NCBI GenBank assembly: GCA_000471925.1
Contig: CP006668.1
Span: 2,170,001 to 2,234,000, forward strand
Origin: Ralstonia pickettii DTP0602
GTDB taxonomy: Bacteria > Pseudomonadota > Gammaproteobacteria > Burkholderiales > Burkholderiaceae
DNA length: 64,000 bases
Direction of reading: 5' to 3'
The notes below the pieces were generated by a model, which was not told the origin of the DNA, ran no database searches, and saw only the letters and a list, made by a program, of their open reading frames with translations. Positions within the stretch are counted from its first letter, which is position 1; each line of letters opens with the position of its first letter. Of this stretch, positions 44,189 to 52,242 are shown piece by piece. Made by a program: the position numbers and the translations under genes.

Positions 44189-44458
44189 GAGGCGTTCGCG
44201 CTATGCCATATGCCCGGCGTTTCGCCGCATGGCTACGTGCTGGCCGGCCACCTCCACCCGGCTTGCCGCCTGCGCGGTGCGGGCGCGGACAGCCTGCGCC
44301 TGCCCTGCTTCCTGTTCGGCCCGCGCGGCGCCATCCTGCCCGCCTTCGGCGCCTTCACCGGCCACGCCACGGTGCGGCCGCTGCCGGATGAGCGCGCCTA
44401 TGTGGTCGGCGGCGGCCGGGTCTGGCCGGTGGGGCTTTCCGCTCAGAACAGGGTATAG
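44189..44458 (+). pseudogene. Remnant of the PdeM-type ligase-associated phosphoesterase, C-terminal part
   Basis: The frame reads [20 protein letters not shown], then [38 protein letters not shown] and a closing VYVV-like segment. This is the C-terminal third of the calcineurin-like PdeM endonuclease, including one metal-site GHLH. The N-terminal two thirds with the other metal ligands are missing, so it cannot be active. It is joined to the Lhr remnant, and its last 16 bp overlap the end of the convergent SDR gene. Confidence 0.7.
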
Positions 44459-45213
44459 CCGCCGTCGATGACGAAGGTGTCGCCCGTGTGATAGGCCGAC
44501 GCCGGACTCATCAGGTAGACCGCGATGCCGGCGAAGTCGCTGCCCTCGCCCCAGCGGCGCATCGGCACGCGCTTGTGGACCATCTCCTGGAACGCGTCGT
44601 TGGCCTGCGCCGCGCCGGTCATCTCGGTCGTGATCCAGCCCGGCAGGATCGAATGGGCGCGAATGCCCTTGCGCGCGTACTCGACGGCCAGCCCGCGCAT
44701 CATGGAGATCACGCCGCCCTTGGTCGCGGCATAGTGTTCCGAGCGCGGCGCGCCCTCGATCGCCGCCACCGACGCCGTGGTGCAAAGCAAGCCGCCCTCG
44801 CCCTGCGCCAGCATCTGCCGCACCGCGGCTCGCAGCGTGAAGAAGGCGCCGTCCAGGTTGACGCGCATGGTCTTGCGCCAGACCTCCGCCGTCATGGCGT
44901 CGAACGGGCTCTTGTTGCCGCCGACGCCAGCATTGGCAAAGCAGCCGTCGATGCGGCCCAGCGCGGCGATGGTCCGCTGCATGGCGCCATCGACCGCCTG
45001 TTCGTCGCCCACGTCGCAGACCTCGGTATGCACCTTGCGGCCGTGCTGCTGCAGCCGGTCGGCCGCCGCAGCATTCTTGTCCGCGTTGGTGCCCCAGATT
45101 GCAATATCGGCACCGGCCGCAGCCAGCCCTTCGGCAATGCCCAGGCCGATGCCGCCGTTGCCGCCGGTCACCAGCGCCACTTTGCCTGTCAGGTCAAACG
45201 GGTGCTTGCTCAT
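44443..45213 (-). CDS. Short-chain dehydrogenase/reductase
   Basis: A 256-aa classical SDR: NAD(P) motif [17 protein letters not shown] in place of the usual NNAG, catalytic YAATK and the closing [13 protein letters not shown]. The ATG at 45213 gives a standard length and follows GGAGA; the frame runs on upstream into non-conserved sequence. It stands alone between the repair remnant and an 815-bp spacer. Substrate unknown. Confidence 0.88.
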   Translation of the reverse strand: MSKHPFDLTGKVALVTGGNGGIGLGIAEGLAAAGADIAIWGTNADKNAAAADRLQQHGRKVHTEVCDVGDEQAVDGAMQRTIAALGRIDGCFANAGVGGNKSPFDAMTAEVWRKTMRVNLDGAFFTLRAAVRQMLAQGEGGLLCTTASVAAIEGAPRSEHYAATKGGVISMMRGLAVEYARKGIRAHSILPGWITTEMTGAAQANDAFQEMVHKRVPMRRWGEGSDFAGIAVYLMSPASAYHTGDTFVIDGGYTLF

Positions 45214-45360
45214 GTCTCTCTGTCTCCTCGGGGTGGTCTGTTGCTGCCTTGGTCGGACATTGTTGACATGGCGGGCGGCAAAGCTCGTCGTCGGAATGGA
45301 TGAAATTTGGGTGTGCGGTGGAGCGGGCCGCCGTCGCTTCGGACGGGGGAGAGAGGACAA

Positions 45361-45378
45361 GCGTGGCTGTAGCCACGC
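45361..45378. repeat. Perfect hairpin upstream of the terminator
   Basis: GCGTGGCT-GT-AGCCACGC, an 8-bp perfect stem with a GT loop, 15 bp before the terminator at 45393. The pair could be the 3' part of a structured transcript. Confidence 0.5.
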
Positions 45379-45392
45379 TGCAATGGGGATAT

Positions 45393-45421
45393 GCCCAGCC
45401 TGAACCGGCTGGGCTATTTTT
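45393..45421 (+). terminator. Rho-independent terminator on the + strand
   Basis: GCCCAGCC (45393-45400), loop TGAACC, GGCTGGGC (45407-45414), then TATTTTT. The strong stem and T-run point to + strand transcription, but no convincing + strand gene ends here, so a small RNA or a short unrecognised gene may lie just upstream. Confidence 0.65.
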
Positions 45422-45475
45422 CATTGCGTGTACCGCGTGGGGCGCGAGGCACTCAAGCGCCCATCACGCTGGGGG

Positions 45476-45547
45476 CTATCGCAATCCGAAGAAACTGAGT
45501 ACGGCGAGGATGATTACAACAGCTCCAACAAGCCAGACTATATTCAT
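45476..45547 (-). CDS. 23-aa single-helix membrane peptide
   Basis: A short frame encoding MNIVWLVGAVVIILAVLSFF followed by GLR and a stop. Positions 3-20 form one hydrophobic helix with a positively charged C-terminus. AGGAG lies at a normal distance before the ATG (45547), strong support for translation. It sits in an AT-richer 815-bp spacer between the SDR and LysR genes. I recognise no named family; similar tiny membrane proteins are common in Burkholderiales and often stress-linked (general knowledge). Confidence 0.65.
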   Translation of the reverse strand: MNIVWLVGAVVIILAVLSFFGLR

Positions 45548-46028
45548 GACAGCTCTCCTTGTTCCAAATGTATCGGCGCTAGTGAGGTCGAAAACCGACT
45601 GACGCCCTTTTGCACGTGGAAGGTCGTATTGGGGGACTCGTCCAACCTCGCGCCGGCGATATGCCCATCGCTATCAGAAGCCCCGCAACATTCGTGCCGA
45701 AGCGGAACTGCTGCATCTGCCTTAGCTCGCAGTGCAATTCTTCGCTAGCACCAGCAATTAAGCCGGTCAGGAATCCTCTTATTACAAAGAAGACGGGTTT
45801 TAATTACAAAGCCGTGGTATTGGCGTCTTGCATTGACTGCTTTACGCTGCCCCCGACGCTGAAACTGCACATCTTGGGTTCGGCGCGCTCACCAATCTCC
45901 GTGGCGCGGCGTAGTGCGAGTCGTTGAAGCGCGCGGTTTCCTAGGCCTGGGCGGGGCGGGCAACGGCCGTCGAATCCTGCCGTGATTCGCACTATGATGC
46001 CCACATCCCCAACCCCCGGTTGCCAATC
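45548..46028. other. AT-richer spacer with no further gene seen
   Basis: About 480 bp between the membrane peptide and the LysR gene. Composition is less GC-rich than the rest of the window, with AT-rich stretches near 45780-45815. I see no open frame with a ribosome site, no hairpin with a T-run and no tRNA. It probably holds the promoters of the flanking genes. Confidence 0.5.
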
Positions 46029-46958
46029 ATGGACAAGGCCCGCGTCCTCACCCTCTTCCTCGGCGTCGTCCGTGCCAATAGCTTCCATCGCGCGGCGGTC
46101 GAGGCCGGCGTAACGCCCCAGGCCGCCAGCAAGGCCGTGCGCACGCTGGAAGACCACCTCGGCGTACGCCTGCTCCACCGCACCACCCGCAAGCTCAGCC
46201 TGACCACCGAAGGTGCCCGCCTGTTCGAACTGGCCGCTCCCGGCATGCGCCAGCTCGACGAGGCGCTCGAACTGGTCCGCAGCAGCAGGAGCGACGACGA
46301 CGGCCTGATCCGCCTGACCGCGCCACCGTCGATCGGCAGCCGCGTGCTGGTGCCGCTGGTGCGAGGCTTTCGCCAGCAGTACCCCGGCATTACCTTCGAC
46401 GTGGTGCTGAGCGACCTCTTCACCGACCTGGTCGAAGCCAAGATCGATGTTGGCTTCCGCGTCGGCACCAGCCCCGGCCAGAACCTGGTGGCGCGGCGGC
46501 TGTGCGACCTGCCGCTGGTCATCTGCGCGTCACCGGACTACCTGGCGCGGCACGGCGAGCCGGCCTCCCTCGACGAGTTGCTGCGGCACCAGTGCACCGG
46601 CTTCCGGCGTCCCTCGACCGGGCGCATGGTGCCTTGGGAGCTGCAGGTGGGCGGCGACCTGGTCTACCAGGAGGTCCCTGCGGTGGCGAGCTTCAATGAC
46701 GTCGAAACCGAGGTCGAGGCGGTGCGGTCCGGCATGGGCATCGGCCAGTTGCCTGCCTACATGATCCACGCCGACCTGGTCAGCGGACGGCTGAAGCCGA
46801 TCCTGCCGGGGTACAGCAGCAGCAATGTCGGTATGTATATGTACTACCCGCATCGCAGCCAGATGCCGGTGCGGGTCCGGCGGTTTATCGACTTTGTGGT
46901 TGAGGCGAGCCGGGGCGCGGAGCAGGCGCTGTCACGGCTGGTGGGACTTTTGCCGTGA
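46029..46958 (+). CDS. LysR-family transcriptional regulator
   Basis: A 309-aa LysR protein of the CrgA/DsdC-like group: winged helix at about 3-62 (FHRAAVEAGVTPQAASKAVR, LLHRTTRKLSLT) and ligand domain from about 90 (DVGFRVGTSPGQNLVARRL). The ATG at 46029 gives the MDKARVLTLFLGVV opening; a TTG nine bases upstream is less likely. It is co-directional with the secreted protein gene and lies 740 bp before the acyl-CoA operon. Its target cannot be told. Confidence 0.87.
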   Translation: MDKARVLTLFLGVVRANSFHRAAVEAGVTPQAASKAVRTLEDHLGVRLLHRTTRKLSLTTEGARLFELAAPGMRQLDEALELVRSSRSDDDGLIRLTAPPSIGSRVLVPLVRGFRQQYPGITFDVVLSDLFTDLVEAKIDVGFRVGTSPGQNLVARRLCDLPLVICASPDYLARHGEPASLDELLRHQCTGFRRPSTGRMVPWELQVGGDLVYQEVPAVASFNDVETEVEAVRSGMGIGQLPAYMIHADLVSGRLKPILPGYSSSNVGMYMYYPHRSQMPVRVRRFIDFVVEASRGAEQALSRLVGLLP

Positions 46959-47150
46959 ACCGTCGCCCTTCGACCATCGGCAACCATGAGTTGTCATTGA
47001 AACGCCATTCCTCTCCCTAGTGCTACGGTCGCTCCACGCATAGATTGGTCTCAACGGCGGCTGCACAGCGCCATCCCGGAACTCACCGGGACGCACGCAG
47101 CAGCCACCGTCCCTCTCTTCATTCGATGACCAGTCTTCAGGAGCGACATC

Positions 47151-47495
47151 ATGATTGCCCAACTCGCACGCACCCTTGTTCCCGCCGCCGTCTCGCTGGT
47201 GGTCGGCGTCTCCCTGCAGAACGCGAACGCGGCTCAGGCCGCTGACGTGCCGGCCGCCGTGGCAGCGCGCACGCATGACGTCTTCACCGACGGCCAGCGG
47301 CAGGGCCGCTTCGACACCTTCTCCGAAGGCGCGCATGGCAGTGCTGCCGCAGCGCTCGTCGCCGGCCTGGACCGCAGCGGGGCCTCGGCCACGCCGGCGC
47401 GGAAGTTCGATCCTTACACCGATGGTGCCCGCGCGGTCGAAGGCGATCCGCGCCTGCGCGGCCCCGCGTTGAATAGCGTGCCGGCGTGGGTGTGA
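47151..47495 (+). CDS. Small secreted hypothetical protein
   Basis: A 114-aa protein with a signal peptide (MIAQLARTLVPAAVSLVVGV, cleavage probably after ANA near residue 27). The mature part has two related segments, THDVFTDGQRQGRFDTFSEG and KFDPYTDGARAVEGDPR, each with F-D/T-x-Y/F-T/S-DG. It carries no cysteine and no enzyme motif. AGGAG precedes the ATG. Similar short exported proteins with TDG repeats occur in Cupriavidus (general impression). Function unknown. Confidence 0.75.
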   Translation: MIAQLARTLVPAAVSLVVGVSLQNANAAQAADVPAAVAARTHDVFTDGQRQGRFDTFSEGAHGSAAAALVAGLDRSGASATPARKFDPYTDGARAVEGDPRLRGPALNSVPAWV

Positions 47496-47695
47496 TCCCC
47501 CGATCCGAAGTCGACGCAATGCGTCAGGGCAAGCCCTGAACGGCTGACTCCGATCTCCGGACAAAACGCCTGTCCAGACGCCCTGCCTCGCCCTTTCAAT
47601 TGACTTTTTCTCAACCGAAAAGGCCGGAAATATCGATTGTCGCGCAGCCCGCCGACGACAACTATTACGCCAAGGCCAACCAACAGGAGACAGCC

Positions 47696-48049
47696 ATGTC
47701 AGACCAGCCCTATCCGCTCTGGAGCGCGGAACCCGTCCCCCACCTGATTGCCTCGCGCGACCGCGCCAGTGGCGAATGGATCTTCCCGGCGCTGCCGGCC
47801 GATTCACCGCTCGCCGCCAGCCACGACAACGTCACCATCCGCGGCTCCGGCGTGGTCTACAGCTTCACCGTGATCCATCCCGCGCCCAAGACCGGCCAGC
47901 CGCCCTATGCGCTGGGCTATGTCGACTTCGTCGGCCCGGTGCGCATCTTCGGGCGCCTCCAAGGCAAGGCGCGCCCGGTCATCGGCGACCGCTACGAGGT
48001 GCGCCCCGACGCCGAATTCGGCTATGTCTTCGAGGCCGTCACGGCCTGA
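47696..48049 (+). CDS. OB-fold (DUF35-like) partner of the thiolase, without zinc-ribbon cysteines
   Basis: A 117-aa protein with the acyl-CoA-associated OB fold (VTIRGSGVVYSFTVIHPAP, then YALGYVDFVGPVRIFGRLQG). DUF35 proteins usually begin with a four-Cys zinc ribbon; this one contains no Cys at all, although the WSAEPVPHLIASRDRASGEW region sits where the ribbon would be. AGGAGA precedes the ATG at 47696. It lies 28 bp before a thiolase gene; such pairs form heteromeric thiolases or aldolases (for example BbsAB, Ltp2-DUF35). Confidence 0.85.
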   Translation: MSDQPYPLWSAEPVPHLIASRDRASGEWIFPALPADSPLAASHDNVTIRGSGVVYSFTVIHPAPKTGQPPYALGYVDFVGPVRIFGRLQGKARPVIGDRYEVRPDAEFGYVFEAVTA

Positions 48050-48077
48050 CCGATCGAGAAAAGGAAAGGTAAGCAAC

Positions 48078-49223
48078 ATGCAGGACATCTACATCCACGG
48101 CGGCGCAATGACGCCGTTCGGCCGCCACCCCGGCGTGCTGGCGCCGGAACTGGCGCAACAGGCCATCCTCAAGGCGCTGGCCGATGCCGACGTGCCGGCC
48201 AGCCGCATCCAGGCGGTGTATTGCGCCAACGTGCTCGGCGGCATGATCCTGGGCCAGCTGATCGTGCGCGACCTGGGCCTGAAGGGCATCCCCGTCTACA
48301 ACATCGAGAACGCCTGCGCCAGCGGCGCCACCGGTGTGCACCTGGCGCGGCATGCGCTGCTGGCCGGGCAATATGACACGGTTCTGGTGTTCGGCATCGA
48401 GCAGCTCACCGCGCTGGGCGGCGGCACCATCCCGCTGCAGCGCAACGACCACAAGACCGAGCTCTATGCCAAGGCCGGCATGGTATTGCCCGCGGTGTAT
48501 GCGATGCGCGGCACGCGCTTCCTGCACGAGCGCGACGCGTCACCCGCTGACCTGGCCGAAGTGGCGGTCAAGAACCGCTACAACGGCTCGCTCAATCCTT
48601 ACGCCCAGCAGCGCAAGGCCACCACGGTCGAAGAAGTGCTGGCCTCGCGCATGATCGCCGACCCGCTGACGCTGCTGCAGTGCTGCCCGTCGCAGGTCGA
48701 TGGCGCGGCCGCGCTGGTGCTGAGCACGCGCCGCCCGGCGCAGGCGCGCCCGGTCAAGGTGCTGTCTTCGGTGGTGGTGTCGGGCCTGCGCGAGGAAGCC
48801 GACGACGACATCCTCGACGCCGAGATCACCGCGCGCGCCGCGCGACAGGCCTATGAACAGGCCGGACTGGGCCCGCAGGATGTCGACGTGGTGGAGCTGC
48901 ACGACGCCTTCACCATCGCCGAACTGCTCTACTACGAAGCGCTGGGGCTGGCACCGCAAGGCGAGGCGGTGTCGCTGCTGAAGTCCGGCGCGACGCGCCT
49001 GGGCGGCCGCGTGCCGGTCAACCCCAGCGGCGGCCTGCTGGCCAAGGGCCATCCGCTCGGCGCCACCGGCGTGGCGCAGATGGTGGAGATCCTGTGGCAC
49101 TTGCAAGGGCGCGCCGGCGAGCGCCAGGTTGACGATGCCCGCATCGGCCTGACCCAGTGCACCGGCGGTGGCATCGCGGGCGTGGACCACGCCGCCTCTT
49201 CCGTCCACCTGCTGGGAGTCTGA
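48078..49223 (+). CDS. Thiolase-family enzyme (SCP-x/lipid-transfer thiolase type)
   Basis: A 381-aa thiolase. The nucleophile is C80 in ENACASGATG; KGHPLGATG holds the active-site His, and LTQCTGGG the second Cys. All catalytic positions are present, so it should cleave a 3-oxoacyl-CoA rather than act only as an aldolase. It is preceded by an OB-fold partner and followed by SDR and enoyl-CoA hydratase genes with 1-10 bp gaps. Together they make a beta-oxidation-like module for an unknown acyl-CoA. Confidence 0.88.
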   Translation: MQDIYIHGGAMTPFGRHPGVLAPELAQQAILKALADADVPASRIQAVYCANVLGGMILGQLIVRDLGLKGIPVYNIENACASGATGVHLARHALLAGQYDTVLVFGIEQLTALGGGTIPLQRNDHKTELYAKAGMVLPAVYAMRGTRFLHERDASPADLAEVAVKNRYNGSLNPYAQQRKATTVEEVLASRMIADPLTLLQCCPSQVDGAAALVLSTRRPAQARPVKVLSSVVVSGLREEADDDILDAEITARAARQAYEQAGLGPQDVDVVELHDAFTIAELLYYEALGLAPQGEAVSLLKSGATRLGGRVPVNPSGGLLAKGHPLGATGVAQMVEILWHLQGRAGERQVDDARIGLTQCTGGGIAGVDHAASSVHLLGV

Positions 49224-49224
49224 G

Positions 49225-49989
49225 ATGGGTACACAACGATTCGATCCCACGCATGTGGCCGTGGTCACGGGCGCCGCGCGCGGCATCGGCCTGGGCATTG
49301 CCACGCAACTGGCGCGGCAGGGCCTGACGGTGGCGCTGCTGGACCGCGATGGCGGCGCGCTTGACGAGGCGGTCGGCGGACTGGCCGCCGCAGGGCTTAA
49401 CGCCTTCGGCGCCACCGTCGACCTGACCGATTCCGCCGCCGTCAACGACGCGTTTGCGCAGGTATCGGCACGCGCCGGCCGGATCGACTACCTGGTCAAC
49501 AACGCCGGCGCCGTGCGCGACATGCGCTTCCTGAAGATGACCGACGAGGACTGGGACCTGGTCATCGATACCAACCTGCGCTCGCAGTTCCTGTGCTGCC
49601 GCGCGGCGCTGCCCGGCATGGTCGAGCGCGGCTACGGGCGCGTGGTCAATATCTCGTCGCGGGCCTGGCTGGGCGGCTTCGGGCAGGCCAACTATTCTGC
49701 CGCCAAGGGCGGCGTGGTCAGCCTGACGCGCTCGCTGGCGATCGAGTTCGCGGCCAAGGGCATCACCGTCAACGCGGTCGCGCCCGGCATCGTCGATACA
49801 CCGCTGTTTCAGGCCTTTGCGCCCGAGGTACAGGCCCGGCTGCAGAAATCGGTGCCGGTGCAGCGCATCGGCACGGCCGACGATATCGCCAACGCAGTCA
49901 GCTTCTTCCTTGACCCGCAATCGTCCTACGTAACCGGGCAGACGCTCTACGTGTGCGGCGGGCGCAGCCTGTCGTCGCCGAGCGTGTAA
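49225..49989 (+). CDS. SDR-family 3-hydroxyacyl-CoA-type dehydrogenase
   Basis: A 254-aa SDR: TGAARGIGLGIA, NNAGAVRD, catalytic YSAAKGG and the closing TGQTLYVCGGR. It resembles FabG-like 3-oxoacyl reductases and 3-hydroxyacyl-CoA dehydrogenases. It starts two bases after the thiolase stop. In this operon it would oxidise the 3-hydroxyacyl-CoA made by the hydratase (inference). Confidence 0.88.
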   Translation: MGTQRFDPTHVAVVTGAARGIGLGIATQLARQGLTVALLDRDGGALDEAVGGLAAAGLNAFGATVDLTDSAAVNDAFAQVSARAGRIDYLVNNAGAVRDMRFLKMTDEDWDLVIDTNLRSQFLCCRAALPGMVERGYGRVVNISSRAWLGGFGQANYSAAKGGVVSLTRSLAIEFAAKGITVNAVAPGIVDTPLFQAFAPEVQARLQKSVPVQRIGTADDIANAVSFFLDPQSSYVTGQTLYVCGGRSLSSPSV

Positions 49990-49999
49990 GGAGGACGCC

Positions 50000-50803
50000 A
50001 TGACCATCCAACGCCATATCGAAGGGGCGGTCGCCGTGCTGACCATCGACCGGCCCGAGGCGCTCAATGCGCTGGACGTGAACACGCTGCGCGAACTGCG
50101 CGCGCAACTGGCCGAAGTGCGCGACCGCGTCGACCTGCGCGTCGCGGTGCTGACCGGCGCCGGCACGCGCGCCTTCTGCGCCGGGGCGGACCTGAAAGGC
50201 ACGCGCACTTCACCCGCCACCTACCCCGAAGCGCTGTTCCGCGCGCCGGAGCAGGCGGTGGACCTGGGCCTCTATATCCGGCTGATGGACCTGACCGACC
50301 TCGGCCTGAACAAGCCGCTGATCGCGGCGGTCAACGGGCACTGCCTGGGCGCGGGGCTGGAGATCGCCTTGCAGTGCGACTTGCGGATTGCGTCGGCGCA
50401 GGCCAGCTTCGGCCTGCCCGAAGCCGCGGTCGGCTCGATCCCGGCGGTCTCCGGCCTGCATCGGCTGCTCAAGGCCGTGCCGGCGGCCCACGCGATGCAG
50501 ATGGTGCTGACCGGCGAACGCATTGACGCCGCGCATGCCGCGCGCATCGGCCTGGTCAGCGAGACGGTGGCGCCCGATGCCTTGCTCGACCGTGCCCTCG
50601 TTCTGGCCGCACGCATCGCCGCCAATGCACCGCTGGCCGTCCAGGCGGTCAAGAAGCTGTCGCGCCAGACCAGCCACCTCAGCGAAGCCGATGCGCAGCA
50701 GCTGACCGAACTCTACTGGGGCGTGCTGCGCGATACCGCCGACCGCACCGAAGGCCGCCAGGCATTCGCCGAAAAGCGGCAGCCTCGCTACACGGGCCGC
50801 TGA
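50000..50803 (+). CDS. Enoyl-CoA hydratase/isomerase family protein
   Basis: A 267-aa crotonase-fold protein. The oxyanion loops are FCAGADLKG and GHCLGAGLEIAL, and both catalytic Glu positions of hydratases are retained (GLEIAL and GLPEAAVGSIP). AGGAGG lies upstream of the ATG. It probably hydrates the enoyl-CoA intermediate of the operon's pathway. Confidence 0.9.
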   Translation: MTIQRHIEGAVAVLTIDRPEALNALDVNTLRELRAQLAEVRDRVDLRVAVLTGAGTRAFCAGADLKGTRTSPATYPEALFRAPEQAVDLGLYIRLMDLTDLGLNKPLIAAVNGHCLGAGLEIALQCDLRIASAQASFGLPEAAVGSIPAVSGLHRLLKAVPAAHAMQMVLTGERIDAAHAARIGLVSETVAPDALLDRALVLAARIAANAPLAVQAVKKLSRQTSHLSEADAQQLTELYWGVLRDTADRTEGRQAFAEKRQPRYTGR

Positions 50804-50835
50804 GCGGCCCCACCATAGCTAGACAGGAGACAACC

Positions 50836-51819
50836 ATGGCAGGAATTTCCCGATTCATGCGCGCGGCGCTGGCCGGCGTGCTCGCAGCCACGGCGCTGGG
50901 TGCGGGGGCGCAGGCCCCCTTCCCCACGCAGAAGCCGATCACCCTGGTGGTGCCGTTCGCCCCCGGCGGCGGCAACGACATCCTGGCGCGGGTGATCGCG
51001 CCCAAGATGGGCCAACTGCTCGGCCAGACCATCGTGATCGAGAACAAGCCGGGCGCGGGCGGCAACCTCGGTACCGATTACGTCGCCCATGCGGCCCCGG
51101 ATGGCTACACGCTGGTGATCGCATCCGGCCAGGTCACCATGAACCCGTTCCTCGGCATGAAGGTGCCGTTTCGGATCGAGCGCGATTTCGAGCCGGTCGG
51201 GCTGATCGCGTCGGTGCCGATCATGCTGGTCGCCAATCCCGACCAGCCGTTCCGCACGCTGCAGGAGTTCATCCAGTTCACCCGCGCCAATCCGGGCAAG
51301 CTCAGCTACAGCAGCCCCGGCCCCGGCACCCCGCAGCACCTGGCCGGCGAGGTGTTCGCCAAGCTGAACAAGACCGAACTGCTGCACGTGCCCTACCGCG
51401 GCACCGGCCCGTCGATCACCGACCTGATGGGGGGCCAGGTTCAGATCTCGTTCGCCACCTTTGCCTCGTCGATCCAGTACGTGCGCGCCGGCAAGCTGCG
51501 CGCGCTGGGCATTGCCGGCAAGAAGCGCAGCAAGCTGATGCCGGACCTGCCCACCTTCGCCGAAGCCGGCATCACCGGTTATGACGCGGAACTCTGGTAC
51601 AGCATGCTGGCACCGGCCCACACGCCGAAAGCCGTGGTCGACAAGGTCAACGCCGCGCTGGTGGCCGCGCTAAAGTCGCCCGACGTCGCCGAGCAGCTGA
51701 CCCGGCAGGGCTTCGAGGCGCAGGCCTCCACGCCGGCCGAACTCAAGGCCTATATCAGCAAGGAAATGTCGCGCTGGCAGCGCGTGATCCAGGACAACAA
51801 CATCAAGGTGTCCCTATGA
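50836..51819 (+). CDS. Bug-family (TctC-like) periplasmic solute receptor
   Basis: A 327-aa tripartite-tricarboxylate-type binding protein. It has a signal peptide (about residues 1-27, cleavage after GAGA), then KPITLVVPFAPGGGNDILAR, the Bug signature, and NKPGAGGNLGTDYVA. No TctA/TctB membrane genes are nearby, as is common for orphan Bug receptors in Burkholderiales. Lying within the CoA operon and overlapping the next gene by ATG, it likely senses or delivers the free acid substrate. Confidence 0.92.
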   Translation: MAGISRFMRAALAGVLAATALGAGAQAPFPTQKPITLVVPFAPGGGNDILARVIAPKMGQLLGQTIVIENKPGAGGNLGTDYVAHAAPDGYTLVIASGQVTMNPFLGMKVPFRIERDFEPVGLIASVPIMLVANPDQPFRTLQEFIQFTRANPGKLSYSSPGPGTPQHLAGEVFAKLNKTELLHVPYRGTGPSITDLMGGQVQISFATFASSIQYVRAGKLRALGIAGKKRSKLMPDLPTFAEAGITGYDAELWYSMLAPAHTPKAVVDKVNAALVAALKSPDVAEQLTRQGFEAQASTPAELKAYISKEMSRWQRVIQDNNIKVSL

Positions 51820-52241
51820 ACGCCCCTAATGAACGCCATGTCCTGCCGCCCACCGACAACCCGCTGCTGGACTACCTGGGCATCCGCCTGGCCAGCGTCG
51901 GCGATGGCCGCTGTACCTTCGAGCTCGATATCGAGCCGCGCCACCTGAACCGGCAGGGCAGCGTCCAGGGCGGCGTGACCGCCACCCTGCTCGACGCCGC
52001 CTGCGGCTACGCCGGCCTGCCCACAGGCCCCGACGGCGCGCTGGGCCACGCGGTGACGGTGATGCTGAACATCAGCTACCTCAGCAAGGCCAGCGCCGGC
52101 CGGCTGCGCGCCACGGCGACGGTGACCCGCGCCGGCAAGAGCCTGTACTTTGCCTCGGCCGAACTGGCCACCGATGCCGGCGTGCTGGTGGCCACCGCGC
52201 AAGGCACGTTCAAACGATCCCGCACCCTTCCGGAGACCTGA
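51816..52241 (+). CDS. PaaI-type hotdog thioesterase
   Basis: A 141-aa hotdog protein with the PaaI motif HLNRQGSVQGGVTATLLDAACGYA, where the Asp-containing helix follows the conserved Gly-Gly. Such enzymes hydrolyse stalled aromatic or hydroxyacyl-CoA esters and release CoA. It overlaps the Bug gene by 4 bp and precedes the CoA-transferase by one base. Confidence 0.88.
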   Translation: MNAPNERHVLPPTDNPLLDYLGIRLASVGDGRCTFELDIEPRHLNRQGSVQGGVTATLLDAACGYAGLPTGPDGALGHAVTVMLNISYLSKASAGRLRATATVTRAGKSLYFASAELATDAGVLVATAQGTFKRSRTLPET

Positions 52242-52242
52242 C

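Noticed and set aside
44000..44458. An intact 152-aa gene following the ligase
   Set aside because: Its first 60 codons are a shifted reading of the Lhr remnant; only the C-terminal part matches PdeM, so it is treated as debris.
45300..45602. A 100-codon + strand frame over the terminator region
   Set aside because: It reads straight through the hairpins and the T-run, lacks a ribosome site and has no recognisable motif.
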